From NCBI GenBank assembly GCA_016790175.1, contig JAEUPI010000138.1, positions 1-48,840 of the forward strand: 48,840 nt of DNA. Reading direction: 5' to 3'. Below, in pieces: positions 19,009 through 27,705 of the stretch. The translations under genes and the position numbers were made by a program. This stretch comes from Burkholderiaceae bacterium. Its GTDB lineage: Bacteria > Pseudomonadota > Gammaproteobacteria > Burkholderiales > Burkholderiaceae_C. The notes beneath the pieces are model-generated. The model worked only from the letters and a program-made list of their open reading frames with translations, did no database searches and had not been told where the DNA came from. How positions within the stretch are numbered: position 1 is the stretch's first letter; the number at the start of each line of letters is the position of its first letter.

Positions 19009-21380
19009 ACGGCGAGCGCATTGGCCGCTTCATGCTGCGCGAGGTGCTCGGTCGCGGGGCACAAGCGGTGGTGTGGCTCGCGCACGACGAGCGTCTCGAA
19101 CGCGACGTGGCGCTCAAATTGCTATCGCCCGGCGCCACGTCGGACGCCGTGGCCCAGTGGCTGCAGGAGGCGCGAGCGGTCGGTCGCCTGTCGCATCCGA
19201 ACATCGTGCCGGTTTTCGAGGCGGATGCGATCGACGACCGCGCGTACCTGGTGTTCGAGCTCGTGCGCGGTCAGACCCTGGCCGAGGCGCTGCGCCGCGG
19301 CGGCGCGATGTCGCCGCGCCATGCAGTGGAACTGATGCTGGCGGTTCTGGAAGGTCTGCGGACCGCGCATGCCGAAGGCATCGTCCATCGTGACCTGAAG
19401 CCATCGAACATCCTGCTCGACCTCAACGACCGACCGCGGGTGATGGACTTCGGCATCGCGGCCAGGGTCAACGATGCCGAAGCGGGTCGCATCTGCGGCA
19501 CGCCGGGCTACATGTCGCCGGAGGCGGCTCGTGGCGAGACGCCGGCACCGTCGATGGACCTGTTCGCTGCCGGCATGATCCTGGCCGAGCTGCTGACCGG
19601 CACTCGACTGCTGCGCGAACGCGATCCCTTCGTCGCATTGCGCCGCGTCATCGACGAGGACATGCGGCTGCCCGACAGCGCCGAGGTCGACGACGCGCTG
19701 CGTTCGATCGTGCATCGCGCGCTGGCGCGCGAGCCGGGGCAACGGTTTGCCGACGTCGGCAGCATGATCGAGGCCCTGCAGGGCTGGCTCGGAGCAGGCG
19801 AAACATCCACGCAGGCTGCGGCTGGCGACGCGACGCTCGAGTTCCTGCTGCGCCGCATGCGGCAGCGCAGCGACTTCCCGGCGCTGTCGGACGCGGTGCT
19901 GCGCATCCAGCGGGTCGCGAGCTCGGAGAGCGAGAACCTCAACAGCCTGGCCGGCGAGATCCTGAAGGACGTGGCGCTGACGAACAAGCTGCTGCGCCTG
20001 GTGAACAGCGCGCAGTTCCGCCATGCCGGTGGCGGCACGATCTCCACCGTGTCGCGGGCCATTGCGCTGGTGGGTTTCGCCGGCGTGCGAAACCAGGCCT
20101 TGTCGCTCGTTCTGCTCGAACACATGCAGGACAAGCAGCACGCGGCGCAGCTGAAGGAACGGTACCTCTGCGCCTTGCTGGCCGGGCAGGTGGCGAGCGA
20201 CATGGCCCTGGCCACGCGCGAAAGCGAAGAAGCCTATCTGGGCGCGATGATGCACAACCTCGGTCGGATGCTCACCGAGTTCTACCTGCCCGACGATGCC
20301 CGGGCCATCCGCGACGAGATGCGCCCTCACGCCGCCAGGGGCACATCGGCGATCACGGCCGAGCAAGCCTCCATGCGCGTTCTGGGCATCGGATTCCAGG
20401 AGTTGGGGATCGGCGCCGCGAAGGCCTGGGGCTTGCCTGAATCGCTGCAGCGCACGATGCGCGCACCGGAGGGGGAGCCACCCGGCCGCCGCGTCGAGCA
20501 GACCGCCGAGCGCCTGCGTTGGGTCGCCAGGGTGGCCAACGAGGTGGCCGAATCCGTCCTGTCCACCGACCCGCAGATGCTCGAGACCCGCCTCGGGCAG
20601 ATCGAGCAGCGATTCGGCGCGGCGCTCGGTCTGAGCACCGGTGAGCTCAAGAAGGCGGTCGATGGTGCGCGCCTCAAACTCGGCGAGTTCACCCGCGCCA
20701 CGGGGCTGGTGCTGCCGCGCGGGTCCGAGGCCGAGCGGCTCGTGAAGACGTTGGCCTCGGTGCCCGTCGAATCCGCCAAGCTCCTGGATCTGTCGCTGCC
20801 CACTCTGCCGGGTTCGTCGGCCCGAATCCACGTTGCGCCGGCAATGAACGCCCAGGCCGGCGAGCTCCTGACGGCCGGCATCCAGGACATCACGAACACG
20901 CTGGCCGAGGAGTCGTTCAAGCTGAACGAGGTGTTGCGCATGGTGCTGGAGACGATGTTTCGCGCGCTGGCCTTCCGCCGCATCGTGCTGTGTCTTCGCG
21001 ACGCGCGTGCCCAGACGCTTACCGGTCGATTCGGGCTGGGCGAGCAGGTCGAGGCCTTCGCACGCCAGTTCTGCATTCCCGTGGGTTCGCATGCCCAGGG
21101 CACACCCGACTTGCTTGCCGCCGTCTGTCAGAAGGGCGCCGACATGCAGGTCGTCGATGCCGGTGCACAGAACGTCGTGCCGCGCTTGCCTGCCTGGCTG
21201 AGGCCGCAGGCAGCCGGGCTGTCGTTCCTGCTGCTGCCGCTCACGATGAAGCGTGCGCCTTTCGGGCTGATCTATGCCGATTGCGAGCGGGGTGGCGGAC
21301 TGCCCATCGGGGAGCGAGAGCTGTCGCTGCTGCGCACGCTGCGGAACCAGGCCGTGATGGCCTTCCGCGCCGCGGGTTGA
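19005..21380 (+). CDS. Ser/Thr protein kinase with HDOD and GAF domains
   Basis: 791 residues. The N-terminal Hanks kinase (about 8-265) is complete: Gly loop GRGAQAVVWLA, Lys38 in VALKLL, HRDLKPSN (128-135), DFG from Asp148, and activation segment end GTPGYMSPE. An HDOD domain follows (about 280-480), containing MMHNLGRMLTEFYLP where HD has become HN. A C-terminal GAF domain spans about 620-790 (RALAFRRIVLCLRDAR to LLPLTMKRAPFGLIYADCE). No membrane span is seen, so it should be a cytoplasmic sensor-kinase. The start ATG overlaps the previous stop (ATGA at 19005). GAF ligand and kinase targets cannot be read from sequence; the adjacent pseudokinase is the obvious candidate partner. Confidence 0.85.
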   Translation: MNGERIGRFMLREVLGRGAQAVVWLAHDERLERDVALKLLSPGATSDAVAQWLQEARAVGRLSHPNIVPVFEADAIDDRAYLVFELVRGQTLAEALRRGGAMSPRHAVELMLAVLEGLRTAHAEGIVHRDLKPSNILLDLNDRPRVMDFGIAARVNDAEAGRICGTPGYMSPEAARGETPAPSMDLFAAGMILAELLTGTRLLRERDPFVALRRVIDEDMRLPDSAEVDDALRSIVHRALAREPGQRFADVGSMIEALQGWLGAGETSTQAAAGDATLEFLLRRMRQRSDFPALSDAVLRIQRVASSESENLNSLAGEILKDVALTNKLLRLVNSAQFRHAGGGTISTVSRAIALVGFAGVRNQALSLVLLEHMQDKQHAAQLKERYLCALLAGQVASDMALATRESEEAYLGAMMHNLGRMLTEFYLPDDARAIRDEMRPHAARGTSAITAEQASMRVLGIGFQELGIGAAKAWGLPESLQRTMRAPEGEPPGRRVEQTAERLRWVARVANEVAESVLSTDPQMLETRLGQIEQRFGAALGLSTGELKKAVDGARLKLGEFTRATGLVLPRGSEAERLVKTLASVPVESAKLLDLSLPTLPGSSARIHVAPAMNAQAGELLTAGIQDITNTLAEESFKLNEVLRMVLETMFRALAFRRIVLCLRDARAQTLTGRFGLGEQVEAFARQFCIPVGSHAQGTPDLLAAVCQKGADMQVVDAGAQNVVPRLPAWLRPQAAGLSFLLLPLTMKRAPFGLIYADCERGGGLPIGERELSLLRTLRNQAVMAFRAAG

Positions 21381-21408
21381 CGGCGGCAATCGCCGCGACG
21401 TTCAAGGA

Positions 21409-21436
21409 CGAACGGCTGCCCTGGGGCAGCCGTTCG
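21409..21436. terminator. Strong hairpin between convergent genes
   Basis: A perfect 12-bp stem CGAACGGCTGCC / GGCAGCCGTTCG has a CTGG loop. It lies 28 nt after the kinase gene and 35 nt from the 3' end of the minus-strand repeat protein. There is no T-tract on either side, so it may act as a bidirectional RNA 3' end or with Rho. Confidence 0.55.
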
Positions 21437-21471
21437 GGCGGGCCAAGCGCGCCGATGCGGCGCGCCCGACG

Positions 21472-21840
21472 TCACTTCTTGGGAGCGGCTTCGCCGGCGG
21501 GCAGCGTGGTGCCTTCCTTCACAGCCTTCTTGGTGTCGGCCTTGACGTCGGCACGGGCCTTCTCGCCCTTGGGCGCCTTCTCGGCGGGCTTGCCTTCGCC
21601 GGCCTTGGTTTCGCCGGCCTTGACAGCCGTCTTGGTCTCGGCCTTGACGTCGGCGCGGGCCTTTTCGGACTTCGCCGCGGGCGCGGTCGGGGAACCCTCG
21701 CCAGCCTTGGTCTGACCGGCCTTGACGGCGGCCTTGGTTTCTTCCTTCACTTCAGCGCGCGACTTGTCTTGCGCGAACGCGCCTTGCGACAGCATGGCGA
21801 CGGCGGCAGCGACCAGCGAGAGAGCGATCTTCGTCTTCAT
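21472..21840 (-). CDS. Small secreted Lys/Ala/Glu-rich repeat protein
   Basis: 122 residues. A clear Sec signal peptide (1-23, cleavage after AFA) is followed by a 99-residue mature part made of three imperfect repeats of about 30-34 residues built on KARADVKAETKTAVKAGETK. The mature part has no Cys, His or aromatic residues and is strongly charged, so it is probably a disordered or single-helix periplasmic or extracellular protein. The ribosome site AGGAG at 21847-21851 fits the ATG. No family was recognised with confidence; short alanine/lysine-rich secreted proteins of this kind are frequent in Burkholderiales. It stands alone on its strand, with no clear promoter hexamers upstream. Confidence 0.75.
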   Translation of the reverse strand: MKTKIALSLVAAAVAMLSQGAFAQDKSRAEVKEETKAAVKAGQTKAGEGSPTAPAAKSEKARADVKAETKTAVKAGETKAGEGKPAEKAPKGEKARADVKADTKKAVKEGTTLPAGEAAPKK

Positions 21841-22068
21841 ATAGGACTCCTAGGTGGATACGAGGGAACGGACACTACGCGATGGAGCCACTACGCTCGG
21901 ACCATGAACCCTCATCTGGTCTAAACGCCTTCGTGGCAGATCCGCCGAAGGGAGCGAGGCCTCAATCAGGCATCTTAACGTTGCACTCCGGGCGGCGTTG
22001 ACCTCCGGACGATGGCGCGGCTGTCGGCTGGTGTCAAAGCGTTGCGCCGACGCCGCATTCGAACACAG
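21841..22068. other. Non-coding stretch between repeat protein and 4.5S RNA
   Basis: These 228 bases carry the leader of the minus-strand repeat protein gene and the downstream side of ffs. TTGACA is present on the minus strand (22032-22037) but without a matching -10 at normal spacing. I see no other gene. Confidence 0.5.
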
Positions 22069-22167
22069 GTGACGAGCCTTGCCCTCGGCACTGGTCGAAA
22101 CGGTTAGGGCTGCTTGGTTCCCCACCTGACCCGGTTGGCCGCGCTTCCATGCGAGGAGGCCCGTCAC
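22069..22167 (-). ncRNA. ffs: 4.5S RNA of the signal recognition particle
   Basis: On the minus strand the domain IV core reads GGGTCAGGTGGGGAACC followed by AAGCAGCC, matching the universal SRP core (symmetric loop, GGAA tetraloop, AGCAGCC). The closing pairs are GG/CC where E. coli has CC/GG, a compensated swap. The ends pair: 5' GTGACG (22162-22167) with 3' CGTCAC (22069-22074), continued by GCC with GGC. The hairpin is 99 nt, normal for betaproteobacteria. With Ffh it targets nascent membrane proteins. The ends were set by pairing and are accurate to a few bases. Confidence 0.93.
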
Positions 22168-22172
22168 GGCGC

Positions 22173-22178
22173 ATTGTA
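22173..22178 (-). promoter_or_regulatory. -10 of the ffs promoter
   Basis: TACAAT on the minus strand ends 5 nt before the predicted 5' end of the 4.5S RNA, the correct distance for a transcription start at 22167. A -35 is not obvious. Confidence 0.6.
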
Positions 22179-22209
22179 GGCTGGGGTTTACGCTGATCGG
22201 ACTGGGGGG

Positions 22210-23337
22210 TCAGCGCAGGTCCAGGTCGGCGCCGGAGAAGCCGAGGCGCAGGGGGTCGACGACCAGTCGCTTGGCCCCGGGCAGGACCTCGCCGGCGAGC
22301 GTGGCGCCGTATCCGAGCCGACGGGCACATGCGACCGCGGTTCCCGCGGCGTTCGCGGGCAGGTACAGAGCGAAGCCGGCGCCCATGTTCAGCGTGCCGT
22401 AGGCGTCGCGGTCATCCATGCCGGCATGTTGCTGGATGAAGCGCAGCACGGGCGGGACCGGTGGCAGCGTGTGGATCCTGTACGTCAGCTCACGAGGGTG
22501 CCGCATCAGCTTGCGCCAGCCGTGACCCGTGATGTTGGCGCAGTAGTGCGGCACGATGCCCTCCTGCCAGAGCCCCTGCAGCAGCGGGCTGTACAAGGGA
22601 GTCGGCGCGAGCAGGGCCGCGCCGTAGCTCAGGCCGGGTGCCACTTCGGTCAGCCATCCCTGAGGGAGTCGTTCGACGAGTTTGCGGGCCAGGCTCAGGC
22701 CATTGGCGTGGATACCGCTGGCATGCAAAAGCACGATGGCATCACCGGGAGCCAGGCGCTCGCCAAGCGACAGCCTCTCCTTGGGCTGGACGATGCCTGT
22801 GCAGGCGGCCGCCAGATCGACGCGGCCGGCCTCCACGATGCCTGCCAACGCCGGCGTCTCGCCACCACCCCAGGCGACGCCACAGGTCTCGCAGGCGCGA
22901 CGCCATCCCTGGACCAGGGCTTGCGAGCGTGCCGCGTCGGCAAACCAATCGGAACCCCCCGCCGCCCAGTAAGCCTGGACGACCAGTGGCGTCGCGCCGA
23001 CCGTGATGAGATCGTTGACCGCCATGGCGATGGTGTCCTGCGCGATCGCGTCGTACCAGCTGCGCCCCGTGAGGCGCGCCATCTCGTCGGCGACCAGGGC
23101 CTTGGAGCCCAGGCATTCGACAATGCTGGCCAGGTAAAACGGCCCGACGTCCACCACGTAGGCCGATTCGCCGCGCGAGGCCGCGACCTCTGCGAAGCCG
23201 TGCGCAGCGAGCTGCCCGGCCGTGGCCGCTGCCGCGCGCTGTGCGCTGATCTTCAAGGGGTCGATCTGCGCATAGTCGACGCCGGCCTGCTCATAGCTGA
23301 GAGAGCCCGGCGTGCGATCGGGATGGGCGGCATGCAT
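22210..23337 (-). CDS. PurM-family (AIR synthase-related) protein
   Basis: 375 residues. It has the two-domain PurM/SelD/ThiL layout: an N-terminal SLSYEQAGVDYAQIDP similar to PurM, VNDLITVGATPL (PurM has VNDxxxxGAEPL), GGETPALAGIV (ATP-site GGET), and a C-terminal half with HANGLSLARKL and NITGHGWRKLMR. The Gly-rich TDGVGTK loop of true PurM is replaced by SIVECLGSKAL, so it is a paralogue rather than the purine enzyme, and the reaction is unknown. ATG 23337 begins MHAAHPDRTPGS; a longer frame upstream overlaps dnaX and was rejected. It is divergent from dnaX by 61 bp and ends 43 nt upstream of ffs. Confidence 0.75.
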   Translation of the reverse strand: MHAAHPDRTPGSLSYEQAGVDYAQIDPLKISAQRAAAATAGQLAAHGFAEVAASRGESAYVVDVGPFYLASIVECLGSKALVADEMARLTGRSWYDAIAQDTIAMAVNDLITVGATPLVVQAYWAAGGSDWFADAARSQALVQGWRRACETCGVAWGGGETPALAGIVEAGRVDLAAACTGIVQPKERLSLGERLAPGDAIVLLHASGIHANGLSLARKLVERLPQGWLTEVAPGLSYGAALLAPTPLYSPLLQGLWQEGIVPHYCANITGHGWRKLMRHPRELTYRIHTLPPVPPVLRFIQQHAGMDDRDAYGTLNMGAGFALYLPANAAGTAVACARRLGYGATLAGEVLPGAKRLVVDPLRLGFSGADLDLR

Positions 23338-23385
23338 GCCGCGATTATCCCGGAGCAGGTTCTCGGGTCCGAAGAGGGGGCCCCG

Positions 23386-23391
23386 TAGAAT
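23386..23391 (+). promoter_or_regulatory. -10-like hexamer immediately before dnaX
   Basis: TAGAAT ends 7 nt before the dnaX ATG, placing the expected transcription start at or next to the A of the start codon. No -35 or near Shine-Dalgarno is visible. A leaderless dnaX mRNA would fit. Confidence 0.4.
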
Positions 23392-23398
23392 CGTCTGC

Positions 23399-25120
23399 AT
23401 GGTTGATGTGGTTCTGGCGCGCAAGTACCGTCCGCGCCGATTCGACGAGATGGTCGGGCAGGAGCATGTGGTGCGCGCGCTGACCAACGCGCTGTCGACC
23501 GGGCGGCTGCATCATGCCTACCTGTTCACCGGCACCCGTGGGATCGGCAAGACCACGGTCTCACGCATCCTGGCCAAGAGCCTCAACTGCACCGGAGCCG
23601 ACGGCCAGGGCGGCGTGACGGCCACGCCTTGCGGCCGCTGTCAGGCCTGCATGGAAATCGACGCCGACCGTTTCATCGACTACATCGAGCTCGATGCCGC
23701 ATCCAATCGGGGCATCGACGAAGCGCGCGAACTGATCGAACGTGCGGCCTACAAGCCGAGTGTTGGCCGCTACAAGGTGTTCATGATCGACGAGGCACAC
23801 CAGCTGACCAAGGATGCGTTCAGCGCGCTGCTGAAGACCCTGGAGGAGCCGCCGGAATACCTGAAGTTCGTGTTGGCAACCACCGATCCCGAGAAGATGC
23901 TGCCGACAGTGCTGAGCCGCTGTCTCCAGTTCAATCTGCGGCCGATGGCACCAGACACCGTGCATGAGTATCTCGAGCATGTGCTCGATGCCGAGCAGGT
24001 GGCACACGACGCTGGCGCGGTAAGACTGCTCGCGCGAGCGGCACGCGGCTCGATGCGCGATGCCTTGTCGCTGGCCGACCAGGCCATTGCCTTCGGCGGC
24101 GGACGCCTCGACGAGGCGGGCGTGCGGGCCATGCTCGGCAGCGTCGACGCACGCCATGCTGCCGCGCTGGTGCGCTCGCTCGCGGTGCGGGATGGTGCGG
24201 CCGTGATGGCGACCGTGGATGAGCTTCGTCGGCACGGTCTTTCGGCGTCGGGCGCGCTCGAGTCGATGGCCATGCTGTTGCAGCGGATGGCGGTGGTTCA
24301 GGCAGTGCCCGGCGCATTCGACGCCAATGATCCCGACACCGCCGAGACGGCCGCGCTGGCCGTTGTCTTGCCGGCCGACGAGACGCAACTGCTGTACAGC
24401 ATCGCGCTGCACGGTCGCGCCGAACTGGCCCTGATGTCCGACGAGTATGCGGCGCTCACGATGGTGCTGCTGCGCCTGTTGGCCTTTCCGCCAGCGGGGG
24501 GGCCGGTGCAGGCGCGCGCCGAGCAAACGTCGGGGCCGGCGGTGCCGAGATCGTCATCCGACGCGGCGTCGGCGCAGCGAACCGCCGCTGCGGCGCCGCC
24601 CGAACCGACGGTGTCCGCGTCATGGGTCGACGCGGTGCCTTCGGAAGGCGAATTGCGCGCCCCGCCGAAAGCGCTGCCGACCGCCGCGACGTTCCAGCCG
24701 ACAGAGCTCGGCGCACGATGGGCCGAGCAGGTGGCGCGCATGCAGCGCGACGGGCTCGTCGCGGCTTTGGTGCGCGAGCTGGCGATGCAGGCTGAATGCC
24801 TGGCCTGCGAGCACAACGATAGGCACACGCGCTGGCGCTTCCGGGTCGAACGCGATTCGCTGCGAGTGCCGGCTTTGCGCGACAAGCTGCAGGCCGCACT
24901 GGCCGCTGCCGACGGTGGGTCGCACGAAGTCGAACTCGAGGCGGGCTCCGCGGGCGATTCGCCTGCGTTGCGCGAGGCGGCCGCAAAGGCCCGTGCCATG
25001 CAGGCCGCCGAGCAGGCAATCCAGGCCGATCCCGTGGTGCAGGAGTTGATGGCACAGTTCAAGACAGCGCGCATCGTGCCCGGATCGATCAAACCGACTT
25101 CCAGGAACCCCACACCATGA
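23399..25120 (+). CDS. dnaX: DNA polymerase III subunits tau/gamma
   Basis: 573 residues, the clamp-loader ATPase. It begins [18 protein letters not shown], with Walker [10 protein letters not shown] (Lys51), zinc cysteines Cys64, Cys78, Cys81 and Cys84, Walker [11 protein letters not shown], and the sensor TVLSRC. The middle (about 375-435) is a Pro/Ala-rich linker and the C-terminus is the tau region that contacts polymerase. I see no A-rich slippery heptamer of the kind that makes gamma in E. coli, so gamma may not be made by frameshifting. ATG 23399 is set by conservation. The stop overlaps the ybaB start. Confidence 0.95.
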   Translation: MVDVVLARKYRPRRFDEMVGQEHVVRALTNALSTGRLHHAYLFTGTRGIGKTTVSRILAKSLNCTGADGQGGVTATPCGRCQACMEIDADRFIDYIELDAASNRGIDEARELIERAAYKPSVGRYKVFMIDEAHQLTKDAFSALLKTLEEPPEYLKFVLATTDPEKMLPTVLSRCLQFNLRPMAPDTVHEYLEHVLDAEQVAHDAGAVRLLARAARGSMRDALSLADQAIAFGGGRLDEAGVRAMLGSVDARHAAALVRSLAVRDGAAVMATVDELRRHGLSASGALESMAMLLQRMAVVQAVPGAFDANDPDTAETAALAVVLPADETQLLYSIALHGRAELALMSDEYAALTMVLLRLLAFPPAGGPVQARAEQTSGPAVPRSSSDAASAQRTAAAAPPEPTVSASWVDAVPSEGELRAPPKALPTAATFQPTELGARWAEQVARMQRDGLVAALVRELAMQAECLACEHNDRHTRWRFRVERDSLRVPALRDKLQAALAAADGGSHEVELEAGSAGDSPALREAAAKARAMQAAEQAIQADPVVQELMAQFKTARIVPGSIKPTSRNPTP

Positions 25121-25443
25121 TGAAGAACCAGCTCGCCGGCCTGATGAAGCAGGCCCAGGCCATGCAGGAGAACCTGCGCAAGGCGCAGGAGGAACTCGCC
25201 ACCATCGAGGTCGAGGGCCAGTCCGGTGCCGGCCTGGTGAAGGTGACGATGACCTGCAAGCACGACGTGAAGCGCGTGGTCATCGATCCCAGTCTGCTCG
25301 GCGAGGACAAGGACATGCTCGAAGACCTGGTGGCTGCCGCGTTCAACGACGGTGTGCGCCGGGCCGAAGAGACCTCGCAGGCCAAGATGGGCAAGCTCAC
25401 CGCCGGCATGCCGCAGATTCCGGGCATGAAGTTCCCGTTCTGA
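25117..25443 (+). CDS. ybaB: YbaB/EbfC nucleoid-associated protein
   Basis: 108 residues, a dimeric DNA-binding protein of the YbaB/EbfC family. Recognised from [24 protein letters not shown] at the N-terminus, split here as a helix, then [16 protein letters not shown], and a C-terminal [13 protein letters not shown]. Two consecutive ATGs (25117 and 25120) are possible starts, and the first overlaps the dnaX stop. dnaX-ybaB-recR is a widely conserved operon. Confidence 0.95.
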   Translation: MMKNQLAGLMKQAQAMQENLRKAQEELATIEVEGQSGAGLVKVTMTCKHDVKRVVIDPSLLGEDKDMLEDLVAAAFNDGVRRAEETSQAKMGKLTAGMPQIPGMKFPF

Positions 25444-25459
25444 AGCTCGGGCGCCCGTC

Positions 25460-26047
25460 GTGGCCGAAGCTGCGCTCGAGCGCCTGATCGAGGCGCTGCG
25501 TCGCCTGCCTGGCGTCGGCGCCAAGTCGGCTCAACGCATGGCGTGGCATCTGCTGCAGCACGAACGGGCGGCCGCGGGGGAGCTGGCCCAGGCTCTGCTG
25601 GCGGCGGTGGCACGCATCGGCCACTGCCGTCGTTGCCACACGTTCAGCGAGTCCCCGGTGTGCGCCACCTGCATGGATCCGCGCCGCGACGCGAGCCAGC
25701 TGGCAGTCGTCGAGACGCCGGCCGATCAGGCCGCTCTCGAGCGCAGCGGCAGTTACCGGGGTCTCTATTTCGTGCTGATGGGCCGCATGCGGCCGCTCGA
25801 TGGCGTCGGCCTGCAAGACCTGGGCGCGGCCGAATTGCTCGACCGCGTGGCCGACGGTGCAGTCAAGGAGGTGATCCTGGCCACGAGCTTTACCGCCGAG
25901 GGCGAAGCCACCGCACACCTGCTGGCGCAGGCTCTCGGTGCACGGGGCATCAAGGTCACCCGACTGGCCCGTGGCGTGCCGGTGGGCAGCGAGCTGGAGT
26001 ACGTGGATCTGTCCACGCTGGCGCAGGCACTGAGCGACCGGCGCTGA
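25460..26047 (+). CDS. recR: Recombination mediator protein RecR
   Basis: 195 residues from a GTG at 25460. An N-terminal helix-hairpin-helix ([20 protein letters not shown]), a C4 zinc finger (Cys56, Cys59, Cys68, Cys71), and a Toprim domain (about 80-170) with [15 protein letters not shown] and [16 protein letters not shown] follow in order. It works with RecO and RecF in gap repair. The start has no clear ribosome site and lies 16 nt after ybaB, so it probably depends on upstream translation. Confidence 0.95.
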   Translation: MAEAALERLIEALRRLPGVGAKSAQRMAWHLLQHERAAAGELAQALLAAVARIGHCRRCHTFSESPVCATCMDPRRDASQLAVVETPADQAALERSGSYRGLYFVLMGRMRPLDGVGLQDLGAAELLDRVADGAVKEVILATSFTAEGEATAHLLAQALGARGIKVTRLARGVPVGSELEYVDLSTLAQALSDRR

Positions 26048-26063
26048 CCGCGGACCTTTGCCA

Positions 26064-26093
26064 GCCCGCGCGCGTGAAATCGCGCGCTCGGGC
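26064..26093 (+). terminator. Candidate terminator hairpin after recR
   Basis: GCCCG-CGCGCG (26064-26074) pairs with CGCGCG-CGGGC (26081-26093, 2-nt bulge) around the loop TGAAAT, 17 nt after recR. No T-tract follows. A second small hairpin, CCGGAC/GTCCGG, lies at 26117-26134. Confidence 0.5.
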
Positions 26094-26136
26094 CTTCAGC
26101 AGGCGCGCAAGGCCTACCGGACTTGCACGTCCGGCC

Positions 26137-27705
26137 TCAGGGTTGGGGCTGATGTGTGGCCGCGGTCTTCGTGCCCGTGCGTGCTGCCGGGGCCGCGCGG
26201 GACTTGACCGGTACCATCACGATGATGTTCTGCCGCGGGCGGAATGCCGCGTCCACCGAGACCCCGTTCCAGTGCGCCACCTGCTCGGCGCTGACACGAT
26301 AGCGCCGCGCGACGGCGGCCACGGAATCGCCGCGCCGTCCGGCACGAAACGTCACGCGTCGCATCGTTCCGTCGGGCGCCAGCGAGAGCCGACCCTGGGT
26401 GGCCAGCTTGACCGAGACGTCGTGTTCGCGATCCTCGGGGCGTGGCACCAGGAGCGTGGAACCCGATTGGATCAGCATGTTCGGCGGAATGCCGTTCACA
26501 TCGCGCAGTTCGGCCTCGCTCATGCCCACGAGCTCCGCGGCAACGGAGGGTTTGAGCGTGCGCGGCGCGACCCAGACTGTCCAGGAGGCCAGCGGCCCGT
26601 CGTGTTGCGGCAGCTTGCGGACGAAGGCGTTCGCGCCGTCATACGGCAGCAGAATCTGCGGTGTCAGTGCGGCGAGAACGACCGGCTTGTTCAGCTGCGG
26701 GTTGAGGTACTGGAACTCCTCGAGCGACACGCCGGCCAGGCTCGCAGCGAGTTCGGCGTCGATGTCGCGCGAGATCGACACGCTGAGGAAGTAGGGGTGG
26801 TTCTGCAGCGGCGGCAGCGTGACGCCGAAATCCTGCGGTCTCGCGACGATGTTCTTGATGGCCTGGAACTTCGGCACGTAGTTGCGCGTCTCCGCCGGCA
26901 TGCGCTGGAGACTGAGGTAAGGCGTCGCCGCACGCCGATCGCGTTTGCGCGCCAGGCCGCGTTTGACATTGCCTTCGCCCCAGTTGTAGGCCGCCAGCGC
27001 AAGTTGCCAATCACCATTGAACATCTGGTGAAGGCGTTGCAGGTAGTCAAGGGCCGCACGTGTGGAGGCCAGCACGTCGCGCCGATCGTCGCGGAACATG
27101 TTCTGGTGCAGGTCGTACACGCGTCCGGTGGACGGCATGAACTGCCACATGCCCGCCGCCCGCGCGACCGACGTGGCTTGCGGATTGAACGCGCTCTCGA
27201 TGAACGGCAGCAGCGCCAGGTCGAGCGGCATGTCGCGCTTGCGCAGTTCCTCGACCACATGGAAGAGGTAGCGTCCGCCGCGTTCATTCATGCGCGCCAC
27301 GTAGTCGGGCCGCTCGGCGTAGTAGCGTTCCCATTTGCGAACCAGCGAGTTGTTGACGTCGGCCACGCCGTAGCCGCCGCGGATGTGCGACCACAGATCG
27401 ACCCGCGCGCCCGGGTCGTCGAAGTCGACCCGCGCCTCCGGGCGCAGGGTATCGACTGCCTCGGCCGCCGCGGGGGCCCTTTCTTCACTCTGCGCCTCCA
27501 GCGTGGCGGCCGTGGGCGGAGGCAGCAACAGGGCCGATCTCGGCTGTGCCTCCGGGATCGTTGGTGTCGGCGACTCGGTGTCACTGGACGCGGCGTCGGC
27601 GATCCCTGGCGTTGCGCGATCGACGGGCACCGTCGTGCATGCGCCCAGCGCAAGGCCGAGAGCAAGGGCGGTGACACTGAATCGGATCTGACGCGAACAG
27701 TTCAT
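26137..27705 (-). CDS. mltD: Membrane-bound lytic murein transglycosylase D
   Basis: 522 residues. A lipoprotein signal peptide ends in LGAC (Cys23). The SLT domain (about 155-300) has catalytic Glu170 in LLPFIESAFNPQ, followed by AAGMWQFMPSTGR and LALAAYNWGEGNVKRG. A C-terminal LysM domain (about 440-490) reads RRGDSVAAVARRYRVSAEQV. It cleaves peptidoglycan strands from the outer membrane. ATG 27705 was chosen because it begins the signal peptide. In many relatives gloB lies between mltD and the divergent methyltransferase; here there is no gloB. Confidence 0.93.
   Translation of the reverse strand: MNCSRQIRFSVTALALGLALGACTTVPVDRATPGIADAASSDTESPTPTIPEAQPRSALLLPPPTAATLEAQSEERAPAAAEAVDTLRPEARVDFDDPGARVDLWSHIRGGYGVADVNNSLVRKWERYYAERPDYVARMNERGGRYLFHVVEELRKRDMPLDLALLPFIESAFNPQATSVARAAGMWQFMPSTGRVYDLHQNMFRDDRRDVLASTRAALDYLQRLHQMFNGDWQLALAAYNWGEGNVKRGLARKRDRRAATPYLSLQRMPAETRNYVPKFQAIKNIVARPQDFGVTLPPLQNHPYFLSVSISRDIDAELAASLAGVSLEEFQYLNPQLNKPVVLAALTPQILLPYDGANAFVRKLPQHDGPLASWTVWVAPRTLKPSVAAELVGMSEAELRDVNGIPPNMLIQSGSTLLVPRPEDREHDVSVKLATQGRLSLAPDGTMRRVTFRAGRRGDSVAAVARRYRVSAEQVAHWNGVSVDAAFRPRQNIIVMVPVKSRAAPAARTGTKTAATHQPQP

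Noticed and set aside
19122-21389. A 755-codon minus-strand open frame antisense to the kinase-HDOD-GAF gene
   Set aside because: The plus-strand gene has intact kinase motifs and a coupled start; the antisense frame has none.
21409-21436. The 12-bp palindrome as a repeat-family or CRISPR-like unit
   Set aside because: It occurs once in the window, has no spacers, and sits where a transcription terminator is expected between convergent genes.
23399-25120. A programmed frameshift in dnaX producing gamma
   Set aside because: No A-AAA-AAG-type slippery run with a downstream hairpin was found in the linker region.
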